Source of the DNA: Linum tenue
Lineage: Eukaryota > Streptophyta > Magnoliopsida > Malpighiales > Linaceae
Reading direction: 5' to 3'
Length of the DNA: 64,000 nt
Assembly: GCA_946122785.1 (NCBI GenBank)
Contig: CAMGYJ010000009.1
Coordinates: 28,679,633-28,743,632 of the forward strand
Shown: piece by piece, positions 32,430 to 44,775 of the stretch
How positions within the stretch are numbered: position 1 is the stretch's first letter
Layout of the letters: every line of letters starts with the position of its first letter
Notes under the pieces: model-generated
Seen by the model: the letters and a program-made list of their open reading frames with translations, nothing else
What the model was told of the DNA's origin: nothing
The model's database searches: none
Made by a program: the position numbers and the translations under genes

Positions 32430-32553
32430 CGGCTAGGTTGTTGAAGAAAAGTGATTTATGTTACTTTAGCATTTTCATTTTCGCATTGACTGTTTTTCTT
32501 TTCCCATTTGTGCCTTCACGGGTGTGCATTGCTTGACTGTGTGCAGATAGTGC

Positions 32554-34300
32554 ATGACCCGTAGCCAGTCGGGAGGTTTACTGTCGTTGGATCCGGAGCT
32601 TGAACGCACCTGTAGCCAACTTAGGAGACAACAACGAGCTAGACTGGCTACGGAAGAGCGCATAGACGGCCACTTGAGCAGTGATTCTGAGGAAGAGTAC
32701 GAGATGGAAGGCGAACACAACCCACCTCAGGGGAATCCTCTCCAGGTTCCCCCGGTGAATTAGTTCTTGGGGAACAACCCCATACCCTAGGCAGATGGGG
32801 TTCACCATCATCCACCGCCGCCGGGTCCCACCTTGGAGTACTACTACACTCCACGGGTTGCTGATATCCGCCCTGTCATCCTCTACCCGCCCATTCCAGC
32901 GAACAACTTCGAGATCAAGTCATGTTGGATTCAACTCATTACATCCTCACCTCCTCGGTCCAGTTTCATGGCTTGAAGGATGAGGAGGCAAGGGTGCACC
33001 TGTCCCATTTCCTGCAGCAGACGAACGGGTTCAAGCTGAACGGTGTCCCCGATGATGCAATCCGCCTTCACCTCTTCCCCCATTCTCTGGCGGGGCATGC
33101 TAAGAGGTGGTTGGAGTCCCAGCCCCCACTATCCATCACTTCTTGGGATGATCTGGCTGATAAGTTCGTGCACATGTACTACCCGGCATCGAAGACTATA
33201 GAGATCCACCGGGAGATCACTCACTTCCGCCAAGAGCCAGATGAGTCACTTCGTGATGCATGGGAGCGGTACATGGGATATTTCTGGCAGTGTCCCCATC
33301 ATGGCTTCAGTGATGCATTCACTGTGGGGAACTTCTACAGTGCTCTCTCTCCGGAAAGCCAGAGGGTGATTGAGTCTCTATGCCCAGGAGGGGATATTCT
33401 GACTAAGACTCCACCCGAACTGAACCAGATGATCAGTACACTGGCTCCAGAGATCATTCCTGGGGGCAGAGCAGCAGAGGCAAGACTTCCCGGGATCGTG
33501 GTGTGCACGCCATGGAGGCCAGGTCCGGGCTCGAGCAGTAGGTGGCCGAGTTAGTGCAGACATTGAAGCAGCCCAACAGTCTTATTCCGGGCAGAGGTCT
33601 GGGCGGACCTCCAGTAGCTCAATGTCAGTGGTGTGAAAGCTCAAATCATCTTATGGAAGACTGCCAGGCTATGCGGGAGTCCTCTACTCCCCAAGAGCAG
33701 GTGGACTTCATCGCCAATGCTAGGAGCCTAGACCCATACAGCAATACATACAACGAGGGGTGGCGCCAGCATCCCAACTTCGTTTGGGGTAGTAACACCA
33801 CTAAACCACCTAGTTTCTCAGCACCAGCAGGTGGTTTTCAACAAAGGCAGCCTTTCCAGGCTAGGCAGGGGCCACCACCACAGTAGCAGCCCTACCAGCC
33901 TAGGCATGGGCAGCCATTCCAGCAGCCCCAGCGTCAGTATGCTCAGCCTCCAGCAGCTGCAGCTCCAGATAATCAGATGACGGGGCTGAAAAATATTTTG
34001 TAGGCATTCATGACCACCAGCCAAGCGAATTTCACGAGGATGGATCAGAACATAGCCTCACTGGAGGCAGGCCAGAGAAACCAAGGTGCCATTTTGCAAG
34101 ATCTACATAATCAAATTGGGGGCATAGCTCGCCAAAACACTACCAGGGCACCGGGAACTCTGCCTGCCACCACTATTACGAACCCTCGTGAGCCTCACCA
34201 GCAGCTGGATGCCATCACTACCAGGAGTGGCAAGACCATATCTGCTGCTCCTGCCCAGCCCAGGCAGGACGAGCCACTACCTGCTTCAACACTTCAGCTG
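32554..34300 (+). pseudogene. gag of the Athila-like element
   Basis: It starts MTRSQSGGLLSLDPELE and stops at TAG near 32761. The core retrotransposon gag domain is in a second open block (32922-33480), with FLQQTNGFKLNGVPDDAIRL, LFPHSLAGHAKRWL, SWDDLADKFVHMYYP and ETFRQEP-like HFRQEPDESLRDAWERY. A knuckle-like CQWCESSNHLMEDC is at about 33625. Pro/Gln-rich linker sequence follows to about 33990. Several frame changes and stops separate the blocks. It would form the particle capsid. Confidence 0.85.
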
Positions 34301-34311
34301 ATAATGCAGAA

Positions 34312-36912
34312 GTGGGGGAAGACAAAGAAGCACCTGCTCCCATGCCACGGCCAGTGGTTAAGGAGCATGTACCCCAGCTTCCTTTCCCCACTCGCCTACA
34401 TAAAGACAAGCTGGAGATTGAGTTTGCCAAGTTCATGGCAATGTTGAAGCAGGTCAACATCAGCATGCCGTTCGTGGAGGCACTGCCCAAGATGCCCAAG
34501 TATGCCAAGTTCATGAAGGACCTCCTCACCAACAAGAAGAAACTTGGGGATCTTTCGACAGTGATGCTGAGCGAGGAGTGTTCTGCTATCCTACAGAACA
34601 AGCTGCCCGAGAAGCGTAAAGACCTAGGGAGTTTCACTATCCCTCTTGTTATTGGCAGCATGCATGTAGGAAAGTCCTTGGCGGACCTAGGCGCTAGCAT
34701 AAATGTCATGCCCTAAAAATTGTTTAAAAAGCTAGACTTAGGTGAACCTAGAGCTACTAGGATGAGCATTCAGTTAGCTAATCGTTCCATCGTGCATCCT
34801 AGGGGTTTCATTGAGGATCTGCTTGTTAATGTTGGTGCATTCACATATCCTGTTGACTTTGTTATTCTGGATATAAATGAGGATGTGGATGTGCCTTTGA
34901 TTTTGGGTAGACCGTTTCTCGCCACCGCCAAGGCGCTTATTGATGTGCATAGTGGTAAATTGATACTGCGTGCTGGTGATGAACATGCTACTTTTTCTGT
35001 GTCTGAGAATGGGAAGCACTCTCATTTGCATGATGACATAGATTACTGTGATGTGCTTACTGATTTTGAGACCTCACTCGCTATAACGAGTGCGGGTACT
35101 GACGATGCTCTTGAGCGCTGTATTTTGCTAGGTGAGCAGGCATTGCAGGAGTCGCAGCTGGTGGAGCAGTTGGCCGCGCTGGAGAGTGGCCCATTCCTGG
35201 AGGGCGACAGGCTGTTCAAACCGATCTCATCCTCACCCCGCATCACCACCTCCTTGGAGGAACCACCAGAGCTGGAGCTTAAGCCCCTCCCTCCTCATTT
35301 GGAGTATGCATTTCTCCGGGAGGGAAATAAGCTGCCAGTCATCATCAGCTCGACCCTCACACCCGAGCAGAAGGACAGACTGGTGGCCTTGCTGAAGCAA
35401 TACGAGCGAGCTCTAGCGTGGAAGATCACAGATATCCGGGGGATCAGTCCCTCCTTTTGCTCTCACCGGATACTGCTAGAGGATGAGATGCGGCCAGTGA
35501 GACAGCCGCAGAGAAGACTGACACCGAACCTGGAGGCTGTGGTTCGGGCAGAGATCGTGAAGCTGATGGACGCGGGGATCATCTTCGCCATTTCCGACAG
35601 CGAGTGGGTCAGTCCCACCCAGGTGGTACCCAAAAAGGGTGGGATGACCGTGGTGCCTAACGGGAAGAATGAGCTCATCCCGATGCGCACGGTGACTAGG
35701 TACCGTGTCTGCATTGATTATAGGCGTCTCAACGACGCCACTCGGAAGGACCACTTCCCGATGCCGTTCATTGACCAGATGCTGGAGAGATTGGCGAGGC
35801 ACGAGTTTTACTGTTTCTTGGATGGGATGTCCGGGTACTTCCAGATCCGCATTGCTCCGGAGGACCAGGCGAAGACCACTTTCACCTGCCCCTTCGGCAC
35901 ATTTGCTTACCGGAGGATCCCATTTGGGCTATGCAATGCCCCCAACCACTTTTGAGCGATGCATGCTCGCCATCTTTGACCGTCTGGTCGGCGAGATTAT
36001 GGAGGTGTTTATGGACGATTTCTCAGTTTATGGAGACTCATTCTCTCACTGTCTCCATAACCTGGAGCATGTCCTTAAATAGTGTGACGAAACGAACCTG
36101 GCACTGAGTTGGGAGAAGTGTCACTTCATGGTTCGTGAAGGCATAGTTCTGGGGCATAAGATCTCCAAGATGGGGATTGAGGTGGACAGAGCAAAGATTG
36201 AGACTATCAGCAAGCTGCCTCCTCCTACATTTGTTAAGGGGATCCAGAGTTTTTTAGGCCATGCAGGGTTCTACAGGCGGTTCATCAAGGATTTCTCGAA
36301 GATCACCCTACCCCTGACTAGGCTTCTTGAGAAGGATGCCCCCTTCCAGTTCACTGATGCATGCACAGCGGCATTCAAGACTTTGAAGGAGAAGCTCACC
36401 CAAGCTCCTATCATGTTTGTTCCTGACTGGTCTTTACCATTTGAGCTGATGTGCGATGCCAGTGACTTTGCTGTTGGAGTTGTCTTGGGGCAGAGGCGAG
36501 ATCAGCACTTCCGACCTATCTATTACGCCTCGAAGACCCTAAATGATGCCCAGGAGAACTACACCACCATGGAGAAAGAGCTGCTCGCGGTGGTGTTTGC
36601 CTTTGACAAATTTTGTCCTTATCTGGTCTTATCCCATGTGACCGTGTACACAGATCACTCCGCGATTCGATACCTGATGAGCAAGGCCGATGCCAAGCCT
36701 AGGCTCATATGATGGATCTTATTATTGCAGGAGTTCGACATTGAGATTCGGTACTAGAAGGGAGTGGAGAATGTTGCAATTGATTACCTTTCCCAGTTGG
36801 ACGCACCTCCTGCGGACAACCTCGTGGAGGAGATCAACGACTCCTTCCCAGATGAGAGACTGATGATGATGTGCCTGGTGGAGAGTGTCACCCCCTGGTA
36901 TTCCGATTTTGC
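34312..36912 (+). pseudogene. Protease, reverse transcriptase and RNase H of the Athila-like element
   Basis: The aspartic protease motif LADLGASINVMP is at about 34680-34715, followed at once by a TAA, then VPLILGRPFLATAKALID at about 34890. The reverse transcriptase has CIDYRRLNDATRKDHFPMPF, CFLDGMSGYFQI, GTFAYRRIPFGLCNAP and VFMDDFSVYGDSF (catalytic YxDD equivalent MDD). A one-base frameshift lies near 35945 and a TAG at 36080-36082. RNase H has CDASDFAVGVVLGQR and YTDHSAIRYL. Stops at 36710-36712 (CGA-to-TGA likely), about 36755 and 36932 break the connection to the integrase. Confidence 0.9.
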
Positions 36913-36929
36913 GAACTATTTGGTGGGCC

Positions 36930-38173
36930 AGTAGCTTCCCAAGGGGATGACAACTCACACCAAGAGGAAGTTCTTCTCCGACCTGAAGCATTACTTCTGG
37001 GATGACCCTCATCTCTTCAGGATCGGAGCCGACGGGATTATCCGTCGCTGTGTTATGGAGAGTGAGATGGAGGGCATTCTATCTCACTATCATGAAGGAC
37101 CTACTGGCGGTCACCACGGAGGAAACCGCACGGCGAGGAAGGTGCTCCAACCGGGCTTTTACTAGCCCACGCTCTTCAAGGACGCAGACGCCTTCGCACG
37201 CAGGTGCGACCGATGCCAGAGGTCAGGTAACATCTCTGCCCATGATGAGATGCCCCAGAATGTGTTTATAACCTGTGAAATTTTTGATGCCTGGGGTATC
37301 GACTTCATGGGCCCCTTCCCTCCATCTTTTGGCAATACCTATATCCTGGTTGCTGTTGACTACGTCTCTAGGTGGGCTGAGGCGCAAGCTCTGCCCACTA
37401 ATGATGCTAGACATGTTTGTGGTTTTCTGAAGCAGCTATTCTCCCGGTTCGGGACACCTAGAGCCATCATAAGCGATCGAGGCACCAATTTCCAGGGTCA
37501 ATTTGATAAGTTATTGTCTCTCTATGGTGTGACTCACAAGGTGTCCGTGGCTTATCACCCTCAAACTAGTGGCCAGGCCGAGCTGACGAACCGGGAGCTC
37601 AAGCGTATCCTGGAAAAGACGGTGGATCAGTCCCGCAAGGATTGGTCCACCAAGCTCGATGATGCTCTTTGGACATATCACACTGCCTACAAGACACCAA
37701 TTGGTACTTCACCGTACCGGCTTGTCTATGGAAAGGCATGCCATTTGCCCGTGGAGCTAGAGCACAAGGCATTTTGGGCCCTTAAGCTGCTCAACTTGGA
37801 TGTTAGTGTTGCAGGTACTGAGCGCAAAATGCAGATGCTGGAGCTGGAGGAGTGGCGTTACCACGTCTATGAGAACACCAAGTTGCACAAGGAGCGCACT
37901 AAGCGCTTGCACGATGCACGGTTGCGGGGTCCGAAAGAGTTCCAGGTTGGTGATCGAGTTCTCCTTTATAACTCTAGCCTGAAGCTCTTTCCCGGAAAAC
38001 TCCGTTCCCGGTGGTCTGGACCGTTCACGGTCACGCAGGTGTTCCCGTATGGCACGATTGAGATTGCCAACCCGCAAACTGAGCCATTCAAAGTCAATGG
38101 CCATCGTCTCAAGCTCTACTTGGGAGACGAGGTCGAACGTGTGGAGTTGGTAGTGGAACTCGCGGACCCTTAG
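36930..38173 (+). pseudogene. Integrase of the Athila-like element
   Basis: The H2C2 zinc finger region reads HYHEGPTGGHHGGNRTARKVLQ and CDRCQRSGN, with a TAG between them at 37163-37165 (TGG-to-TAG likely). The open frame 37250-38173 carries the catalytic core: [14 protein letters not shown] (Asp), [11 protein letters not shown] (Asp) and [19 protein letters not shown] (Glu). The C-terminal part [19 protein letters not shown] and the ending [13 protein letters not shown] are the usual Athila integrase tail. Length and motif set are complete except for the one stop. Confidence 0.92.
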
Positions 38174-38399
38174 TTCCACCATGGGCGTCCAGCTAAAAGA
38201 TGGTAAATAAGCGCTTGTGGGGGAGGCAACCCCACCACGGTTTGCATTTCTACCCTTTTTTCTTTTCATTTTTGTCGGTTTTTGAGTCTTTGAGTCTGTC
38301 AGGAGTCTGTCTAGAAAGTATTTTGTGCCTTGGGCGGTTTGTTTTATTACGTGATTGGGTATTTTTCGAGCCGGGGCACGAATGAGTTTTGGTGGTTTG

Positions 38400-38700
38400 A
38401 AATTGAGATTTTGAAAAACCGCAGAGGTAGGCTTGGCAGTAAAAACACGGGCGCCAGGGAGCAAAATAAGGTCGTGTTTTCTCTCCTGCCCGCCCGTGTT
38501 TTCATCTTTGGGGCAGAAGTGCTCTCGGCATTAAAAACACGGGCAAGGGGGTTCCAAAACACAGCCGTGTTTTGAACCCAGCCCGCCCGTGTTTTCAAAG
38601 GGGGAGCACGCTCTCGGCCATAAAAACACGGGCGCGGAGCATCCAAAGCACAGCCGTGTTTTAGCCCGCCTGTGTTTTAATCCCCCCCTATAAAAATCGA
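38400..38700 (+). repeat. Array of AAAACACGGGC / GCCCGTGTTTT motifs downstream of integrase
   Basis: Between 38440 and 38680 the motifs AAAACACGGGC and GCCCGTGTTTT alternate in opposite orientation about four times, separated by 20-50 bases. Each facing pair can form a hairpin. The same motifs are in the LTRs of this element and in the related solo LTR. Confidence 0.75.
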
Positions 38701-39475
38701 TTTTTGCCCTTCCCCCTCCATCAGAATCATTTTTTCAAATTCTTAGCAGCCCCCCCCCCCCCCTCGCCGGATTTTCGGGTTTCTTCCCCTCTCCTCTGGT
38801 TTTCCGGCCATAACTCCCTCTCCCGACCTCCAAATCACAAACCGCGACCGCCCCTACGCTCCTGGCGTCGAGAGCACATTCCCCCAGAGTTTTCAGACTG
38901 TTTGGAGGAGGTTGGGTCGCCGGCGGCGAGTTCTCCGGCGAGTCTCCGGTGGGTCTTCCGGTGCCTTTGGGGTGTTTTCTTCCCTCTTCTTCACCTACCT
39001 TGCGGTATCCACTTGCGTCTCCAGGTGTGTTTTCCTGATCTCATGTTTTATTTTTGAAGAATCGATACCTAGAGTTAGGTGAAGAACTTGGAATTGTGGC
39101 ATGAATTGGGAATGATTTGGTAGGCTGATGGCGCTCTTTGCTTGTTATGTTTTTATCCCGGGATTTCAGTTCCTCGGCCTACCATTTGCATGTTGGTATT
39201 GTATGCGTGCTTGTGTGGCTTCTGTGCGATTGATCGATTAGTGACTCTTTGGGATGGATTTTGTGTTTGTACCACCGGGGGCCTAGTCCACTCCCCAAAT
39301 CGCCCAATTTGAGGGTCCCCGGTGTGTGTTTTAGTGTGATTCTCGTGTGATCGGTATGCTTGTTTCACCGGGAGCCTAGTCCACTGTCCATATCTTTCGA
39401 TGTGAGGGCTCCCGGTGTGGTTTTTGGCTCCTGTTCGCTCGTGTGCCATTTGTACACCCTTGTGCTTTGCAGGAT
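38701..39475 (+). other. Leader of the env-like ORF in the Athila-like element
   Basis: This is a pyrimidine-rich stretch with a C15 run at about 38750, followed by non-coding sequence. A repeated motif (GGAGCCTAGTCCACTGTCC style) occurs at about 39280, 39365 and 40997. A TTTGCAG acceptor-like site at about 39467-39473 directly precedes an ATG at 39478, which could permit spliced expression of the ORF downstream. Confidence 0.5.
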
Positions 39476-40687
39476 CATGGAAGCCTACCCGACCAAACGA
39501 GCATCACACAGCGCCATCTGCTGCGGACCATCCGTACCCGCCATATCGCCGAGCACCTGCATCTCGATTTTGAGGTGTTTGAGGCTCTTCATGCCCCGCC
39601 GCAGATGGAGGTAGTTGTTCGCGCCTATGGTTGGCGGCGCCTTCTCTACCTCGCCGAGCTGACCTACCTGGAGCTCGTCTGGGAGTTCTACGCCTCCTTC
39701 CGCTACACCCAGAGGAGGTCGGCCGACCATGCTGATGCGGTTCATTTCACACTCGGCGGGGTGGAGCACTCCATCAGTTACTGGGAGTTGGCCACTGCAC
39801 TTCGGTTCAACTCCCCGCACCCCAGCGACCGCCCCATGTACGTGGAGGTGACCGATCCCACCGACTTTGCTGACCAGGCCTACTTCCAACGCATCTGCCT
39901 ACCGAACTATGTGGATGAGCGGTACGTCACCAGCCAGACGCGGGCCACTCTCCTCCGCCCGGAGTGGCGAATCCTCAACCACCTTCTCACCAGTTCCTAC
40001 ACCCCCAGTCGGGGCTCGTCCAACCGGGTCACCCTCCGGACCCTGTTCTTCATGCACACGATGGGTCGCTTTGAGGACACTATCGAGCTGGGCTCGGTGC
40101 TCGCCTGGACATTCACCAAAGCCTCCGCTAGCCAGGATCGCCACCTTGTCTGTGGCTCGGTGATCACAGCCCTAGCCCGCTACTACGGGGTCGACACCAC
40201 TGGAATGACGATGGTCCGCCCACCAACCCCATTCAGCGAAGCCACCCTCCACCATCAGCACACGGTGGCTCGCCAAGGGCGTTTGCACTGGATTGTGGGT
40301 CTCCCTCGGCCGCCTGAACCTGCAGAGGGCGACCAGCCAGAGTCGAGCGGGGGTGGGGGACGCTGGGTTCCCCGCCGTACTGTTCCTCGTGCCCAGGCTC
40401 CCGCGAGCCCATCCGCTGCTCCCGGGTCTCCCGCCCCCGCGGTCTCCATTTCTGACCAGTTGGCGGCCATTGCTCAGCAGAACGAGCGCATTCTGGCCGG
40501 CTAGGAGAGCATTCACACCCGCCTCGATGGTGAGCGGGACCGCGGTTTTCGTCTTATGTCCGGTCAGCACTACATCATGTCCTACCTGGGCCTGGACCCG
40601 AACGCAGTTCACTACCCCTTCGTGCAGTCCCCGGGGTATGAGGACGAGTACCCCCCACCCACCGGCGATGGTGGCGATGCGTTCTAG
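39476..40687 (+). pseudogene. ATHILA ORF-like protein (env-position ORF)
   Basis: A frame open from 39443 to 40504 (about 350 codons) reads LLYLAELTYLELVWEFYASFRY, HFTLGGVEHSISYWELATALRF, LRTLFFMHTMGRFED and SVITALARYYGVDT, then a Pro/Ala-rich stretch and SDQLAAIAQQNERILAG. After a TAG at 40502-40504 it continues in frame to a stop at 40687 (HTRLDGERD to GDGGDAF). The 'EFYASFR ... F.LGG....S..E.A.AL' pattern matches the ATHILA ORF-1 type proteins of plant elements. The initial ATG frame (39478) and the main frame differ by one base, so either a frameshift or another start applies. There is no signal peptide or evident membrane anchor. Confidence 0.7.
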
Positions 40688-42487
40688 TGGCGAGTGACTG
40701 GTTCTGCACTTGATTTCTTTTCCAGAATGAGACTCCATATTTTTTTTGTTTCTTTCTGTTTTGTTCTTTTGGATTGTAGACATGGAACTCCGGTTCTTTC
40801 ACCCAGTGTGTGTCTTTTGATGAATTTAGCTCTGTGCCTTTGCCTTGGACTGGTCTGCCTTCCAGTCCGCGTTCCTGATCTCATTTCACGGTAACATCGT
40901 TCCCCTTCCCTCTGCTCCATTGAGGACACTGTCGCATTTAAGTGTGTGTGTGGGGGGGGGGGTCTTTGTATTCATTGGAACGTATATGTGTGCTTGGAGC
41001 CTAGTCCGCTGTCCAAATCTCGAGATTTGAGGGCTCCAAGTACTGCTGTTTGCTTGATCATATTGGCACTGTGGATTTGATTAGTGAATCGAATTGCTTT
41101 GGAATTAATGCATGACAACCTGATTATAACTAGGACAGCCTATAATGATGACTGAGACGTGCAGTAGAGTTGTGTAGGGGTTCAGTTTTTCAACTGTTTG
41201 CTTACCAACTGTGACTTGAATTGATCACTTTCTCTTGATAGTCGTTTATGCATCTAGTTCAGGGAATCAGAATGAGAGATAGAGCATATAGGTAGCCATG
41301 TGAGATTTGAGCCTGCTCGTTCTTTTCTTGTGCGATAGTTCCCTCTTCCATGATGTGCAGCATTCACGTTGTCATTAGCTAAGATGATGGAGGCATAGGA
41401 TTAGCCCACGACCGAATTGACTGTCCTGGTGTGTCATACCCCCTAGTCAGCCCCTTTGAGCCGTGTGTTATCCTTTCTTTCGGTCTACAATGAAAAATCA
41501 CCCTTTTGCATCTCTTAGAAGGTTCCACAGAGTGGTTTTTACATGTTTTCTGCTGTTACGATAAATGTAATATGAGGGTTGGAGGTAGTTCTTAAAAAAA
41601 GTGGGCATGTGTTTGAAAAATGTGAATAGGTGGTGGTTCTCTCAAGAAATGGAAAAAACAACAAAAAAGAAAAAAAATGAATGAAAGCAAAAGAGAGCCA
41701 CCACCAAAAATCTGAATAGTGCCCGGTAAGTAGTGTTTCTTAGCAGTCTGGCTTAGAAATACTAACATTATTGTGACCTCATTCGCTCTTGTGCTCTAAA
41801 TAATTTGAGTAATGCAGAATGGCAGGAAGAAAGTAAGTAGTTTGATTGGCTGTGATTGTGTTGGGTTGGAATTGTGGAACCTTGTGCTATGAATACTTCC
41901 ACCACCTAAAAGGCCTTTTCCCCATGTCCAAGACCCTAGCCAGTCATTTGAACCTGTGTCTAAGACCTCCGGATTAGTTAGTGGTGACACCCCATATGTG
42001 AACTCTAGCATTTAGAGGCTGCATTCATGGTGAAGAGACGTTAGGGATTGAGAGAATAAGCATGCGCATTTTTCGCATCAAATTGTCCTGACCCCACTGG
42101 TCGAGAGTGAGCGATTTATTTTCTCATATTCTCTATACTCTTTATCCCGGTGAGGACCTAGATTGCTCGGTCTCAATTCTGATATCTTGAGTTTTGTGCA
42201 TAAGGTGATTGTCTTGAGTAAGTGGTTGAGTCAAGTCTATGTTGGTCGATGAACAGAAGGGAGACTTTTCCTTTGCTCGACTTTGCTGCACTCGAATGTC
42301 ATCTGTGGTGGTTGTCTAGGTTGTCGTTGAGGTTGTCCATGTGTTAATGATCAAGAGCCAGTATGATTCACGGGTTTTGTGCCGATATGACATGCCCTAA
42401 AGCCTGCTTGATTGAAACGTTTTGAGCTTACCTTGTGTCTGACTTGGTTTGCTTGGGGACAAGCAAACGGTTAAGTGTGGGGGAGTT
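40688..42487 (+). other. Non-coding 3' region of the Athila-like element
   Basis: About 1.8 kb without coding features lie between the env-position ORF and the 3' LTR. A G10 run lies at about 40952-40961 and an A-rich run at 41650-41690. The purine tract GTGTGGGGGAGTT (about 42475-42487) directly precedes the 3' LTR. Confidence 0.7.
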
Positions 42488-43849
42488 TGATAACGATGTA
42501 ATTGCACATGTTTGTACCCCTAGTTCTTATCCATTTGCGGGGCATAGTCGTGTGTTTTGGCCTATTTTACGCCGGGTTGTGCTACTTTGTCATATTCCAG
42601 GTCCCAGACGTCGAAGGAAAGGCTAAGCACGAGTTTCAGGGCATTTGGAAGTCATTCGGTCGAGCTGGGACCAAAACATGGGCAGGAGGCCTGAAGAGCA
42701 CGGCCGTGTACACCACAAAGCACGCCAGTGTTTTTATTGCCGAGAGCTGAACTGATGAGAAGGCCAAAGCACGGGCTGGACTAAACCAAAACACGGCCGT
42801 GTTCCTGGACCGTGTTTTTACTGCCGAGGCTTGATCCAAGATGCTACTATGCTGGCCCAAAACACGGGCGGGCCAAAGCAAAGCACGACCGTGCCCTCGA
42901 CCGTGTTTTGCCCAGGGTCGGCCTTTTTAGGCAGATTTGAGCCAAAGGAGAAGGGGGTTCCGAGTTTTAGAGAAAGAAAGCGATTCCTAGAGAGAGAAAG
43001 CGACAAACCTGAGTTCCCAAGTGCCCTAGCTTGATCTTCATCACCATTGGAGCCCGGCTTGAGCTTGGAGAAGATCCGATTGAGCACCAGAAGCAGATTA
43101 TCATCCTTCACAGTATGGTTTCCGCATCTGAGCTAGATTTCCCGTCTCTCTCTATGGAGTAAACTTCTTATTCACCTGGGTATGAAGAACCCTAGATTTG
43201 TGTGTTAGGTCTGATTGTATGAACCCAAGTACAGATTCTATGATTTGTTTATGTTCAATTGAGGTTTGATTATTTGAATGGCATGAATCCTGATCAAATT
43301 CCTGTTGTTTCTGCTTTAACCTAGAAAGAGAATATCTGCCTAGGATTGATAGAGAACCCTTAATTGAAGGTAGTGAATTGGCGACTTTAGTCGAGAAGCC
43401 AATTCACTATTCTGTACCGAATTCACTTCGGTAGTGGAGGTTTTGTTCATTAGGGCCTCAATCTGTTTACTCCGGTGGAGGTTAATCGCCCGCTGGAGAC
43501 TCATATTGAGAGGGTCTAGAGACCTTTAGTCGAGACTTCAGGCTGTTTAAGAACCTCCCGCAGTATAACTATCATTGAAACTGAACTTGGTAAATTGCAA
43601 TCCGGCTTAACTGCAGTCTAGGGGGAACCATATCCAGGTGACCTCTCTCGACTTGAAAACAACTGTTTAACTGCTTGCTTGTTGGTTAGTTTAGACCTGC
43701 ACTAAATTTTCACTGCTAGATAATAAGAATTCACTGAGTAGTCATCACATCTAGGACCCGGGTTGACATTAAAACCCAAACCCGCTATACTACGCTTTAG
43801 GAAGTGGTTACACTTGGCCATTTTCTAGAGTGACAGTAGGAGTGAGTCA
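42488..43849 (+). repeat. 3' LTR of the Athila-like element
   Basis: It has the same length as the 5' LTR (1362 bases) and differs by scattered substitutions. It ends GTGAGTCA and is followed by the TSD GTATA. Confidence 0.93.
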
Positions 43850-43854
43850 GTATA

Positions 43855-44519
43855 CGTTCTAAAAATTTGAGAGATTCACTCCTTACTTTCACAGGTGATG
43901 GTCGTATAATCAACTTGCCACGAGAACATGCAACACATGGTACATCTTTAAACTGATAAATTTTGTGACCTTTCAATGGATGTCCATATGTATTGGCAAT
44001 GATTTTTCGCATCATAATCAATCCGGGGTGGCCTAACCGGTCATGCCAAACTATAAAATTATCAAGATTTGTAAACTTCTGGTTTACCACTGCATGTGTT
44101 TCAATTGTACTAATAAACGTGTAGTACAACCCAGAAGAAATAGCAGGCAATTTCTCCAATATGTTTTTTTTATCGGAGACCATATTTGTTATCATAATAT
44201 ACTCTTTACTCTCTGCTTCCTTTGTCTCAATATGATATCCATTCCGGCGAATATCTTTGTAACTCAATAAATTTCTTTGAGACTTTGAAGAGTATAAGGC
44301 TTCATTGATATATAACTTGGTTCCTTCTGGTAACAATACACTAGCTCTTCCGGAGCCTTCAATTAAATTTGTACTTCCAGATATAGTACTAACATTTGCT
44401 TCTCGCATTTCAAGATGCGAAAAATATTTCTTATCCTTCAAGATTGTATGTGTCGATGCACTATCAATAAGACACACATCATGGTTTTTGATCTTGGTGC
44501 CAAGCATGGGAATATTCAT
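43855..44519 (-). pseudogene. Protease and integrase N-part of copia element 2
   Basis: The frame begins MNIPMLGTKIKNHDVCLID; CLIDSASTHTIL is the protease active-site motif (D-S-A variant). It runs through the GAG-pre-integrase finger (IVWHDRLGHPGLIMM, CVACSRGKL) into SLKFLER, where the Athila-like element is inserted. The integrase continues at 31043. It is open up to the insertion. Confidence 0.88.
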
Positions 44520-44775
44520 TCTTCACAAAGATAGAAAGTAAATCAATATAAGAAAATATCTCCAAACAAATATAAAAATAATGACATGATAATAATAGAT
44601 GAAATTAAACCACATAAGGATTATAAAGAGAAATTATATTAAACTGACACATTAATAGAAAAACACACTCAAGGAAAACGACAAAGAAAGTGAAATTTCA
44701 AATGGGAACCTAAACTTTTCACTTGTGAACAAAGCGACAACGAAATATAAATTTCAAATGAAAATGCTAAGTTTT
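44520..44775 (-). other. Spacer between gag and protease of copia element 2
   Basis: These 256 bases separate the gag stop from the protease frame. On the minus strand the spacer is T-rich and full of stops, ending CTTTCTATCTTTGTGAAG before the protease ATG. A GC-type donor-like GCAAGT is at the gag end. It could be an intron that joins gag to pol, or decay of a joining region. Confidence 0.5.

Larger units (their letters stand above)
31044..43849 (+). mobile_element. Athila-like Ty3/gypsy retrotransposon, complete, inside copia element 2
   Basis: LTRs of 1362 bases each (31044-32405 and 42488-43849) begin TGATAACG and end GTGAGTCA. The TSD is GTATA on both sides (31039-31043 and 43850-43854). 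The primer-binding site TTTGGCGCCGTTGCCGGGGA and the purine tract GTGTGGGGGAGTT are typical of Athila/Tat elements. The order gag, protease, RT-RNase H, integrase, then a long 3' region with an extra ORF also fits Athila. Nine differences in the first 330 LTR bases suggest about 97% identity. Multiple stops in gag and pol show it is dead. Confidence 0.95.

Noticed and set aside
38745..38765. Homopolymer C run as a functional tract
   Set aside because: Lone C run, possibly with sequencing-length error; nothing supports a role.
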